Below, in pieces: positions 24,659 through 33,233 of a stretch of 38,358 bases of DNA; positions within the stretch are counted from its first letter, which is position 1; the number at the start of each line of letters is the position of its first letter. The notes below the pieces were generated by a model that saw nothing but the letters and a program-made list of their open reading frames with translations, had not been told where the DNA came from and did not search any database. A program made the position numbers and the translations under genes. The DNA lies in assembly GCA_903843305.1 (NCBI GenBank), contig CAIMPI010000051.1:1-38358 (forward strand). The letters run 5' to 3'. This stretch comes from an uncultured Chlorobiaceae bacterium. GTDB lineage: Bacteria > Bacteroidota > Chlorobiia > Chlorobiales > Chlorobiaceae.

Positions 24659-27600
24659 ATGGAACCCATTCAAAATAGTTATCCGGTTTTTGTTGCCAAC
24701 CAGGTGCTCACCAGCAGGCATCTGAATGAGATTTTCGACTATCTGGATGAACAGGAGCGCCTTACGCGAGCCAATCTTATTGGTATAGGCATTGTCTGTG
24801 GTCTGGAACTCACTACTAATGTTGCAGATGGTAACACAACGATTCATGTGTCGAAAGGCTGTGGCATTACTTCACAAGGTTACCTTGTTGTAGTGCCCGA
24901 AGAGGGTATGACTCTTGTCTCCTTCAAATCTGATTATCTGCTTCCCGATGAATTGGATTACCCGGAGTTCAGGAACCCTGAGACCAGGATTCAGTATCCT
25001 TTGTGGGAATTATTCCCGGCAGGGGAGCCGGGGACTGTCGCATTGGGAAGCGATAGTAATAACAGCTTCCTGGATGACAAGGCCGTGTTGCTTTTTCTGG
25101 AGCTGAAAAAATCTTCACTCCGCAACTGCAGTCCCCAAAATTGCGACGACAAGGGTTCTGAAGTGACCGCCAGCCTTAAACCATTGCTGATAGGGGTTGA
25201 CGACCTTGAAAAGATCATTAAAGCAGCAAACACTCTTGATAGCGGCCTGACCTCAAGCGATCTTGAATCCGCGTTATTGGAAAAGCTAAAACTGCCGGAC
25301 ATACCTCTACCACGTTTCAACGTCGTAAACACCAGCCCTGCAACCTCTAACGACATTTTTGCCGCTTTCCTGAACATCTTTAACACCAATGAACTGGCTC
25401 GTTCTACCGCAAATGCTTTAAGTGCAGCATACCAGGCATTTAAGCCCCTTCTGCAAGATAGTTATGGGAACGATCCATTTGGTGTGTTCAAAAAAACGTT
25501 CTCTTTTCTCGACCAAAGCCCGACAGCAACCGATCAAGTTACTTTTTTGCAGTATTATTATGACTTTTTTGATGATTTGTTGCGTGCTTATGATGAATTT
25601 CGCTGGAAAGGTGTTGAGTTGCTCTGTGCATGCTCTCCCTCTGCCGGTCTGTTTCCGCGCCACTTGATGCTGGGATTGCTGCACCCGGAAAAGGCTACTC
25701 ATCCAGGCAGTTATCGGCAGAATTATCTGGTTTCACCTGCTGTCGATGCGTGTTCCGGGCGCTCAAAGGAAGTGCTGCAGCTCTTCAGGCGTCTCGTTGA
25801 AATGACCCACTGTTTCACCCATACGCCAGGGTTATTGCCTCAACTAAACAGCAGGTCATATAAAGCTTTAAACGTTGATCCTCAAATCAGCATAACACCC
25901 ACTGTTTTTGGCGACAAGCCTCTCTCGGGCAAGGCTATTCCCTATTATTACCAGCATAACGGTACACCGCCTTTATACCAGCTCTGGAACAACGAAAAGA
26001 CAAGGAGAAACCGGGCAAACCAGAATTTGAGCTATCGTTACAGCGATTTCAAGCCAGTTGCGCCTGATTTTGTCAGCAACCCGCTGCGTTACGATCTGGA
26101 GTTTCATAATTTTCTGCGTATCGAAGGTCATTTAGGTAAAAACTACCAGCGTGTTTTGAAAACCCTGTTGTCGCTCAAGACACAATATCGACTTCCAGTT
26201 GAAATCATTGCCTTGCGCACAGGGGCATTCGATGATACCCAGACTATCGATTTAAGCAAAGAATCTGTCCGTTTTCAGGATCTTGAGGCCTTGTATGATT
26301 CTTTGCGAGAAGAGGTGCTGGCGACCTTGACCGAGGGTGTGAGGTATCTTTACGATCTTCCCCTGACAGATGATAGTGTGCATTTACCGGGAGGCAAACC
26401 ACAACACTCATTACTGAAAACCCATGCACCAAGTTACCTTGTTCAGGAAAACAGTGTGGGTGCCTGGTACGAGAAGTACTGGACGCTTTTTCAGGCCCGT
26501 CCTTACATTAACATAAACCAGAATAATAGTAATGCCGTTACCCTTGCAAGGATTTGCCGTGCTCTGTTGAACGGCACAACCAGTCTGCCGGAAACGCATT
26601 ATGTTTATGTGGTTTCAATCTATTATTACACCAAGCTTGCAGAAACTCTGCCGGAAACGCTTGATGCTCTGGCCTATGCCGATTTTGAGAACAAATACCA
26701 GGATCTGCTGAGCCTCATGCGATATTTCTGTTCTGCCATGCTCAACACATTATCGGCAGAACTCAAGTTCTTTTCCTCTCAGGGAAATGAGATCGGCCAT
26801 TTTAATGATGTGCTTTTTTCCAGCAAATTTGATTCAATTACATCGATCTATAACGAGTATGTTCGTCGCATACTGGAATTGAAGAAAAAGCAGTTTCTCG
26901 GCAATTTTTTACAAAATCATCCAGGCATACAACATAAGGCTGGCGTGCCAATGGGAGGCACTTTCATTATTGTCTATCATCAGGATCCGGCACCAAAATT
27001 ACTTATCAACACTGCAAATGCGGTATTGTTGTCCAACTATACCAAGGCCTTCTCTGTTGCAGATAACCGGACATTAGCTGATGCCATCGGGCGAATCAGT
27101 ACCGATCAAACAATGTCGTCTAACCCTGACATCAATCTCGTGCTTGATTCTCTGAACAGCCAGATAGAGAGTCTTAATACCGGAAAAATTCTTGTCAGAG
27201 GCAAGGATGTGGCAACGAGGATCATTGCAAGCGCGGTTAATGAACTTGAAGACGGGGTCGTTATTGCAGATTTTTATCTACCATACCTGATCTCTTCCGA
27301 TGTCGAAGCAGTACAGTTTGTTTTACCAAAAACACAGCCTGCGACCATCTCTGGCATTATCGCCAATGAAAATGAATACGAATGGATCGATTCCGTCAAG
27401 CATTTGAATTACCTATGCTTACGTGATTATCGGCCAGAGAAGACGCCAAAAGCTCCTGCTGCACATGAACAAGAACGGGGTCTTCTGAAAGAGAATTATA
27501 TCGTCAGGATTTACACCTATAAAATTCAGGGACAATCTCTCTTACAGGGAGATACTCCTGTCGATATTATTATTCCGATAAAAGGAGATGTTAGTCTCAG

Positions 27601-28354
27601 CAATTACAAACTTTCTGCTGTTGCCCGCAAACTGAATGAGCAGTTTCCTCTCGGCCTTGTTTTTGATACAGTGGCTGGTACCAACAAACTACTTATCCGT
27701 TTTATAGAAGGCCAAAAATTCCGGATTGAATTAGGCGGAATACAAGGGAACCAGATTCGTTATGCCTATGACAACGATATGGTTTACAGGTGGCAGTATA
27801 ATTCATGGGAAGCCATGGTACCAAAATCAGGGCAAGGTTTGCCATCACGGATAAGTGCTGACAGTTATAATGCACAAGAATATCAATGGCTGCATCAAAA
27901 TTTTGAACCTGTTTCCTTGACTCCAGTTTCAGGCCCAACAGCAAAAGAGGCGATTGAATGGGAGCAGGTGACACTGAACCGGTCAAAAAAATATGTATCA
28001 GCCACACAGCTACCGATTTATGAATCCGTACTTGGTGAGATAATCGATACCATTTATAAAATTGACCAGAATGCAAAAGTTGTTATAACAGGAAGCTGGG
28101 CAAATGGCAGTTGGGTTTCGAGAAATGATGTTGACAATCTAAAAAGTATGGGAGCAGATATCACCTGGCCGATCTTCCTTGAGCTTCGGAAAAAAGTAAC
28201 CGGAAAAACAGGGTCCAGCGCAATTGACCTGCTTGTTGAAAGTGCTCAGGAGATCACCGCCGAAATGATAAAAATCTCTACAGGTTATCCAGTAAGGATT
28301 ATTAAAGGGAAAAAGGATGCGCAGAAAGGATTGGTATTGACAAGGAGAACATAA
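24659..28354 (+). CDS. Large eCIS-associated protein of unknown function
   Basis: I do not recognise a characterised family for this 1231-residue protein. Its start, 'YPVFVANQVLTSRHLNEIFDYLDEQERLTRANLIGIGIVCGLELT', leads into 'VSKGCGITSQGYLVVVP' (residues about 10-85); this beta-rich pattern resembles N-termini of phage/CIS tail appendage proteins. A helical middle and a C-terminal 'EAIEWEQVTLNRSKKYVS' and 'KVVITGSWANGSWVSRNDVDNL' follow. It stands where Afp13-type fibre genes stand in Afp, but shows no fibre-like glycine or adenovirus-shaft repeats. It may be a peripheral baseplate part, a host-binding appendage or a lumen protein. A T-tract hairpin follows its stop. Confidence 0.75.
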   Translation: MEPIQNSYPVFVANQVLTSRHLNEIFDYLDEQERLTRANLIGIGIVCGLELTTNVADGNTTIHVSKGCGITSQGYLVVVPEEGMTLVSFKSDYLLPDELDYPEFRNPETRIQYPLWELFPAGEPGTVALGSDSNNSFLDDKAVLLFLELKKSSLRNCSPQNCDDKGSEVTASLKPLLIGVDDLEKIIKAANTLDSGLTSSDLESALLEKLKLPDIPLPRFNVVNTSPATSNDIFAAFLNIFNTNELARSTANALSAAYQAFKPLLQDSYGNDPFGVFKKTFSFLDQSPTATDQVTFLQYYYDFFDDLLRAYDEFRWKGVELLCACSPSAGLFPRHLMLGLLHPEKATHPGSYRQNYLVSPAVDACSGRSKEVLQLFRRLVEMTHCFTHTPGLLPQLNSRSYKALNVDPQISITPTVFGDKPLSGKAIPYYYQHNGTPPLYQLWNNEKTRRNRANQNLSYRYSDFKPVAPDFVSNPLRYDLEFHNFLRIEGHLGKNYQRVLKTLLSLKTQYRLPVEIIALRTGAFDDTQTIDLSKESVRFQDLEALYDSLREEVLATLTEGVRYLYDLPLTDDSVHLPGGKPQHSLLKTHAPSYLVQENSVGAWYEKYWTLFQARPYININQNNSNAVTLARICRALLNGTTSLPETHYVYVVSIYYYTKLAETLPETLDALAYADFENKYQDLLSLMRYFCSAMLNTLSAELKFFSSQGNEIGHFNDVLFSSKFDSITSIYNEYVRRILELKKKQFLGNFLQNHPGIQHKAGVPMGGTFIIVYHQDPAPKLLINTANAVLLSNYTKAFSVADNRTLADAIGRISTDQTMSSNPDINLVLDSLNSQIESLNTGKILVRGKDVATRIIASAVNELEDGVVIADFYLPYLISSDVEAVQFVLPKTQPATISGIIANENEYEWIDSVKHLNYLCLRDYRPEKTPKAPAAHEQERGLLKENYIVRIYTYKIQGQSLLQGDTPVDIIIPIKGDVSLSNYKLSAVARKLNEQFPLGLVFDTVAGTNKLLIRFIEGQKFRIELGGIQGNQIRYAYDNDMVYRWQYNSWEAMVPKSGQGLPSRISADSYNAQEYQWLHQNFEPVSLTPVSGPTAKEAIEWEQVTLNRSKKYVSATQLPIYESVLGEIIDTIYKIDQNAKVVITGSWANGSWVSRNDVDNLKSMGADITWPIFLELRKKVTGKTGSSAIDLLVESAQEITAEMIKISTGYPVRIIKGKKDAQKGLVLTRRT

Positions 28355-28361
28355 AAAGGAG

Positions 28362-28412
28362 AACTCCTGTTCAAGCGTAACAGTGTGCTACGATTGTTCA
28401 GGAGTTTTTTTT
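28362..28412 (+). terminator. Rho-independent terminator-like hairpin after the particle genes
   Basis: AACTCCTG (28362-28369) pairs with CAGGAGTT (28399-28406), which runs into eight Ts (28405-28412). The loop contains a second small stem, CGTA with TACG. It begins 8 bases after the stop of the large unknown gene. It should reduce transcription into the tape-measure, cargo and ATPase genes, so these may be made at lower level or from another promoter. Confidence 0.65.
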
Positions 28413-28438
28413 AGGAAAGCCTTGCGGCCTTCCCTAAA
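28411..28438. repeat. Imperfect palindrome directly after the terminator
   Basis: TTTAGGAAAGCC, loop TTGC, then GGCCTTCCCTAAA: a stem with one bulge and one mismatch. Immediately downstream of the T-tract, it could be a second terminator stem or a small palindromic repeat unit. Confidence 0.45.
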
Positions 28439-28505
28439 GGAACCATGCGGCTCCAACTCAGTGGTTAAATTTAACCAACAACCGAATATTCTGCAAATTT
28501 TTTTT

Positions 28506-29942
28506 ATGAAATCCCAGGTTCACAAGATCCAAAGACTGTTCGTTGATGTTGAATTCAACGGAACAGAATCAGACGGGATGAATTTGCAACGCAGTGCATC
28601 CGACTTGTATGATCACTTTATTATGCCAGCACTTGAAAAAGCTTTAAATCAGTATGTGCCAATAAAGGATTATCTTACTCTTGAACGGCTCGACATAGAT
28701 GCCGGAACTCTCCAGCTCGACCGTCTGGAGTCTAACCTGTCGGAGAGAATAATTCATGCGCTTGAAAAATCGCTGCAGGAATTATCAGTGTCAACATCTC
28801 CATTGCATTCCAGGGAGACTGACACGGTCACCTTTAAGACGGAAGGGGAATCTATAAGCAATGCGTTTATCTTTTTTCTGAAAAAAGGTACTCTGCCCTG
28901 GTCGTTTCATCTTCCTTCCGGTTCAAACTTTGAAGAATCTGTGTATAAGTTTTTGAAAGAACCGAAGAGGTTTGGAAGCACTCCTGAACTCATCAGACGA
29001 GAGGTTGTTGATACGTTAACTTCCGCTACGGCACGAAAACGGCTGGTTCATCAGTTTACTCCTGTTTTCCTGGAAACCTTATTAGAGCTGATTTCAGCCG
29101 AAGATAAAAAAGTGTTGGAGGGAATATTACAACTGTTCCGCAGTTCCGAGTTTTTATCTCTTGATGCCAAACAGCTTCAACCACTGCTATGGGAACATGC
29201 GTTTGCGTCTCTTGCGTCTGGGAGCCCTTTAGCAGAACAGACGATTCTCACGAAAATCAGATCAGCCTTGAGTGATTCAGTATTTCGTAATTCTTCATTA
29301 GCAAAGCAGATCAAGTCTGTTCTGTTCGATGAAAAAAAAACAGATACGTCTACCAATAAATTGTCTGCTTCATTGCTGGTAGAGCAGAATGTTCAGATGA
29401 CGGATGATTCAGATTCCCAATCTCCTGTCGAACATCCCGACGCAAAAGCGGGTATCTATATCGGTCTTGCCGGATTGGTTCTTTTACATCCATTTCTGCC
29501 CCAATTATTCAGAGCTTTGGGTATTGCTGATGACGAAACACTTCTCCAACCAAACAAGGCTCTATACCTGTTGTTTTTTCTGGCTACCGGAGAGTGCATT
29601 GCACCGGAATATGAGTTAGTTCTTTCAAAAATTCTGTGTAATATTTCACTTGATACTGTGGTGGAATCGGATATAATCCTTTCAGTCGAAGAGCAGCAAG
29701 AAGCTGAAGCCTTGCTTTCAGCAGTTATCCGTCACTGGGAAATCTTGCAAAACACAGGGATTGAAGGTCTGAGAGAGACATTCCTCAAACGTTCAGGAAA
29801 ACTCTCCCAAAAGAGTGATGGCGAGTGGTTACTCCAGGTCGAATCGAAAAGCTACGACCTTCTTTTAGAGCAGCTTCCCTGGGGGATTTCAATGATCAAG
29901 CTGCCGTGGATGTCACAAATGCTCAGGGTTGAGTGGGTATAG
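28506..29942 (+). CDS. eCIS tape-measure protein (CIS_TMP type, Afp14 position)
   Basis: A 478-residue protein of the 'contractile injection system tape measure' family. The N-terminus 'SQVHKIQRLFVDVEFNG' and 'LTLERLDIDAGTL' and the C-terminus 'AGLVLLHPFLPQLFRALG', 'LYLLFFLATGECIAPEYELVLSKILCNI' and 'LLEQLPWGISMIKLPWMSQMLRVEW' are all characteristic. The family is thought to set tube length or assist assembly; at 478 residues it is short for a physical ruler, so an assembly role is also possible. The reading frame extends up to a GTG at 28383, but that stretch covers the terminator hairpin, and homologues start near 'SQVHKIQ', so ATG 28506 is preferred. It has no obvious ribosome site. Confidence 0.85.
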   Translation: MKSQVHKIQRLFVDVEFNGTESDGMNLQRSASDLYDHFIMPALEKALNQYVPIKDYLTLERLDIDAGTLQLDRLESNLSERIIHALEKSLQELSVSTSPLHSRETDTVTFKTEGESISNAFIFFLKKGTLPWSFHLPSGSNFEESVYKFLKEPKRFGSTPELIRREVVDTLTSATARKRLVHQFTPVFLETLLELISAEDKKVLEGILQLFRSSEFLSLDAKQLQPLLWEHAFASLASGSPLAEQTILTKIRSALSDSVFRNSSLAKQIKSVLFDEKKTDTSTNKLSASLLVEQNVQMTDDSDSQSPVEHPDAKAGIYIGLAGLVLLHPFLPQLFRALGIADDETLLQPNKALYLLFFLATGECIAPEYELVLSKILCNISLDTVVESDIILSVEEQQEAEALLSAVIRHWEILQNTGIEGLRETFLKRSGKLSQKSDGEWLLQVESKSYDLLLEQLPWGISMIKLPWMSQMLRVEWV

Positions 29943-29973
29943 TCTTGTTGTTTGATGTCATAATGCCATACGA

Positions 29974-32900
29974 ATGAAAACAAGCGCAGAAAAATCATCG
30001 ACAACGACCTCGACGCCCGCAGCGAAAGCGGCCAGTCGCCCTTTTTTTGCAAAAGCTGGAGGTGGTGATTTTTTTGCACCTGCCGTACAGATGAAAATGG
30101 CTGTCAGCAAGCCCGGCGACAAGCTTGAGCAGGAAGCGGACAGGATGGCTGATAAGGTGATGCGAATGCCTTCGCCAGAATCGCCGTCACCAGCAAAAGA
30201 GGAAAAATTGCAGCGTGCACCTGACGAAAAGCTTCAGAAAAAAGAAGAAGATAAAATTCAGAAAGCCGCAGCATCGGAGGAAAAAGCGCAGAAAAAGGAG
30301 GATGACAAGCTTCAAAAAGCTGAAGAAAAAGTTCAAAAGAAAGAAGAGGAGAAACTGCAGAAAGCCCCGGCAAGTGAAGAAAAACTTCAACGCAAGGGCA
30401 GTGATGGTGCTCCATCAGTCAATGCAAACCTGCAGTCGGCTATCCAAAGCAGTAGTGGCAGTGGCCAGCCGCTTTCCAGCGATGTTCGCGGCTACATGGA
30501 ACCTCGCTTCAATGCCGATTTCAGCAACGTGCGCGTCCATAGCGACCCGAAAGCTGCAGGGCTCAGCAACCAGTTAAGTGCCCGGGCCTTCACCCATCAA
30601 AACAATATCTTTTTCTCCCGCGACCAGTACCAGCCCGGCAGCAGTGAGGGCAGGCAACTGCTGGCCCACGAACTGACCCATACCATTCAGCAGGGGCATG
30701 CTGTACAGCGCAGTCCTCAGATAAGCACCACTACTACACCACCACCTATTCAACGTGATGACTGGGGGCTTGATCCCGCTGAATACATTGCCGATAAAGC
30801 ACGTCTTATTCCTGGCTTTACCATGCTGACCGTGGTTATAGGCTTAAACCCTATTACGGGTGCGAGTGTTGACCGTAGCGCTGGTAATATTCTCAAAGGA
30901 GCTATTGAGATGATTCCGGTTGTCGGCTCTGCCATTACGGACGCACTCAATAATCATGGGGTGTTTTCCAAAGTCAGCACTTGGGCGGCAACACAATTTG
31001 ATACAATCAAATCCATTGGCAGTACTATCTGGCAAGATATCAAGAGCTTTATCAAAAATCTTTCAGCCAAAGATTTACTGAGTCCAGGCGATGCATGGGA
31101 ACGTGGTAAAGCCATCATAACCAATCCAATTGCACAGATTAAAGCCTTTGCCATTGGGCTCAAGGATGGCATCGTCACGTTCATCAAGGATGCCATTCTC
31201 AAGCCCATCGCCGCCTTTGCAAAAGCTAACGTTCCTAATGGCTATGATTTGCTGTGTGCCGTACTCGGCAAAGATCCCATCAGCGGCGAACCGGTGCCAC
31301 AGACCGCAGAGAACCTGATTGCTCCATTTATGAAGTTGATCGGTCAGGATGAAGTCTGGGAGAACATGAAAAAGTCCAACGCAATTGGACGGGCATGGGC
31401 CTGGTTCCAGAAAGCGCTGGGCACGGTTAAGGGATTCGTTCAGGAGCTTCCTACGCTGTTCATGAATGCCTTCAAAGCGCTGGAGGTCATTGATATTGTG
31501 TTAATTCCACGTGCTTTCGGCAAGTTGGTCGGCGTGTTTGGCGGTTTCGCCGGTCGGTTCATCAGTTGGGCAGGTACCGCAGTCTGGAACCTTCTGGAAA
31601 TTATTTTTGATGCCGTAAGCCCCGGCGCACTGGGCTATATCAAAAAAACCGGCTCGGCGATCAAGAGCATCTTCCAGAATCCGCTGCCTTTCGTCGGAAA
31701 TCTGGTGAAGGCCGCCAAGCAGGGCTTCCTGAATTTCGCCGATAACATCGGCGGACACCTCAAAGCCGGGCTCATCGACTGGCTCACCGGCTCGTTGTCC
31801 GGCGTTTATATTCCTAAAGCACTTAATCTTGCGGAACTGGGTAAGTTTGCTCTCAGTATTCTTGGTATAACCTGGGCCCAGATTCGCGGAAAAATCGTCA
31901 AGGTGCTTGGCTCGAATGGCGAGAAGATCATGCAAGGTCTCGAAACCGGTTTTGACATTGTTGTTGCCCTTGTGAAAGGCGGCCCGGCTGCTGCCTGGGA
32001 GCTGATCAAGGAGAAACTCACCGACCTCAAGGATACGGTCATCAGCGGGATTATCGGCTTCGTAACCGACACAGTGGTCAAAAAGGCTATCCCCAAGCTG
32101 ATTGCCATGTTCATTCCCGGTGCTGGCTTCATCTCTGCAATCATGTCGATCTACGATACAGTATTGGTATTCGTGGAGAAGATTTCGAAAATTATCCAGG
32201 TGGTCACCGCCTTTATTGACTCGATTGTCACTATTGCCGCAGGCAATATAACCGCCGCCGCGAATCGCGTGGAAAGCATTCTGGGGGGATTGTTGTCGCT
32301 CGCCATCAGCTTCCTTGCCGGCTTCCTGGGCCTCGGCAAGATCACCGATAAAATCAAGGCGATCATTGAGAAAGTTCGCCTTACGGTAGATAAAGCTATT
32401 AATGCGGTGATTGGCTGGATTGTTGGTAAGGCTAAGACGCTTTTTGGCAAACTGTTCGGGAAGAAGGATAAGCCGTCAGATGATGACTCGAAAGCGATCA
32501 TCGCAAAAGTTAGTGTTGACCTAAAGGGAAAGGGGCGAGATTTCGAGTCCGCAAGTGGATTCAGCACCGTCCTTGATTCTGTTGCCAAAAGTCATCCTGG
32601 CTTAAAAGCTATTCGAGTAAAACAAAAAAAAGAAGGGCAATTTACTATTGAGGCATCTGCAAGTCCGTGGACATTTGTTGGAGTTGTAAATGAACTGGCT
32701 AATGGTGATTACGGCTCAGTTGTTGGTAGCGTTGCTTTTGACAATGTTCTTTTTGGAGAACCAGTCAAGAACAAAGGTGAAGCTCATGCGGAAGATAAGA
32801 TTATCGGTTTTGTACGAGTTCGCTTGGCATATCTCATAAAACAGAAAAAACCTCTTCCCCTGAAGGTAGAAGTATTTGTTAGTCAGAGTCCATGTAAGAA

Positions 32901-33111
32901 AAAATGCATGCCGAACTTGATTGCATTAAAAGGAGATTTCCCAACAGTAAAAACATGGGTAGTCTATTACAAAACTATTTATCAAGGAACTAGTGGGAAG
33001 CATACAAAAGATTCCCAAGAGTCTATTGATCTATTAAAGCAAGATGGATTTCATGTTTTCCAGTTTAATGAAGCTCTCGAAATGGAGAAAAAAGGTATCC
33101 CTGTTCCTTAA
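29974..33111 (+). CDS. eCIS cargo: DUF4157 protein with putative C-terminal deaminase toxin
   Basis: A 1045-residue multi-part protein. Residues 1-75 are Ser/Thr/Ala-rich. Residues 75-141 are repeats of the 'EEKLQKK' kind. Residues 165-243 are the DUF4157 'eCIS core' domain with 'LLAHELTHTIQQG' (His232-Glu233...His236), a zinc-peptidase-like motif. Residues 260-835 are helical and hydrophobic, with a duplicated 'G-x-x-PI-x-G' motif (about 290 and 432). Residues about 850-1045 carry His938-Ala-Glu940 and Pro973-Cys974-x3-Cys978, the zinc-ligand and proton-shuttle pattern of the nucleic-acid deaminase fold. DUF4157 marks proteins loaded in eCIS particles. I infer a cytidine- or adenosine-type deaminase delivered to target cells. 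The C-terminal part is AT-rich, which suggests module swapping. No immunity gene adjoins it. Confidence 0.82.
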   Translation: MKTSAEKSSTTTSTPAAKAASRPFFAKAGGGDFFAPAVQMKMAVSKPGDKLEQEADRMADKVMRMPSPESPSPAKEEKLQRAPDEKLQKKEEDKIQKAAASEEKAQKKEDDKLQKAEEKVQKKEEEKLQKAPASEEKLQRKGSDGAPSVNANLQSAIQSSSGSGQPLSSDVRGYMEPRFNADFSNVRVHSDPKAAGLSNQLSARAFTHQNNIFFSRDQYQPGSSEGRQLLAHELTHTIQQGHAVQRSPQISTTTTPPPIQRDDWGLDPAEYIADKARLIPGFTMLTVVIGLNPITGASVDRSAGNILKGAIEMIPVVGSAITDALNNHGVFSKVSTWAATQFDTIKSIGSTIWQDIKSFIKNLSAKDLLSPGDAWERGKAIITNPIAQIKAFAIGLKDGIVTFIKDAILKPIAAFAKANVPNGYDLLCAVLGKDPISGEPVPQTAENLIAPFMKLIGQDEVWENMKKSNAIGRAWAWFQKALGTVKGFVQELPTLFMNAFKALEVIDIVLIPRAFGKLVGVFGGFAGRFISWAGTAVWNLLEIIFDAVSPGALGYIKKTGSAIKSIFQNPLPFVGNLVKAAKQGFLNFADNIGGHLKAGLIDWLTGSLSGVYIPKALNLAELGKFALSILGITWAQIRGKIVKVLGSNGEKIMQGLETGFDIVVALVKGGPAAAWELIKEKLTDLKDTVISGIIGFVTDTVVKKAIPKLIAMFIPGAGFISAIMSIYDTVLVFVEKISKIIQVVTAFIDSIVTIAAGNITAAANRVESILGGLLSLAISFLAGFLGLGKITDKIKAIIEKVRLTVDKAINAVIGWIVGKAKTLFGKLFGKKDKPSDDDSKAIIAKVSVDLKGKGRDFESASGFSTVLDSVAKSHPGLKAIRVKQKKEGQFTIEASASPWTFVGVVNELANGDYGSVVGSVAFDNVLFGEPVKNKGEAHAEDKIIGFVRVRLAYLIKQKKPLPLKVEVFVSQSPCKKKCMPNLIALKGDFPTVKTWVVYYKTIYQGTSGKHTKDSQESIDLLKQDGFHVFQFNEALEMEKKGIPVP

Positions 33112-33233
33112 GCTATTGCCTTAGAGTTGATTGGTTGTGCAAAAATTATCATCAAACAAAGCATTTGTAAATAACAAGCATAACCTTGACCGATAACCTG
33201 CTCTTGTAATACAACTGGATAAATGGGAGTTAA

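Noticed and set aside
28383-28505. N-terminal extension of the tape-measure protein from a GTG
   Set aside because: These codons cover a terminator hairpin and palindrome, and family members start near the 'SQVHKIQ' segment.
29974-33111. Reading the DUF4157 protein as the tape measure
   Set aside because: The preceding gene has the specific CIS tape-measure signatures, and this protein has a catalytic-looking C-terminus better suited to cargo.
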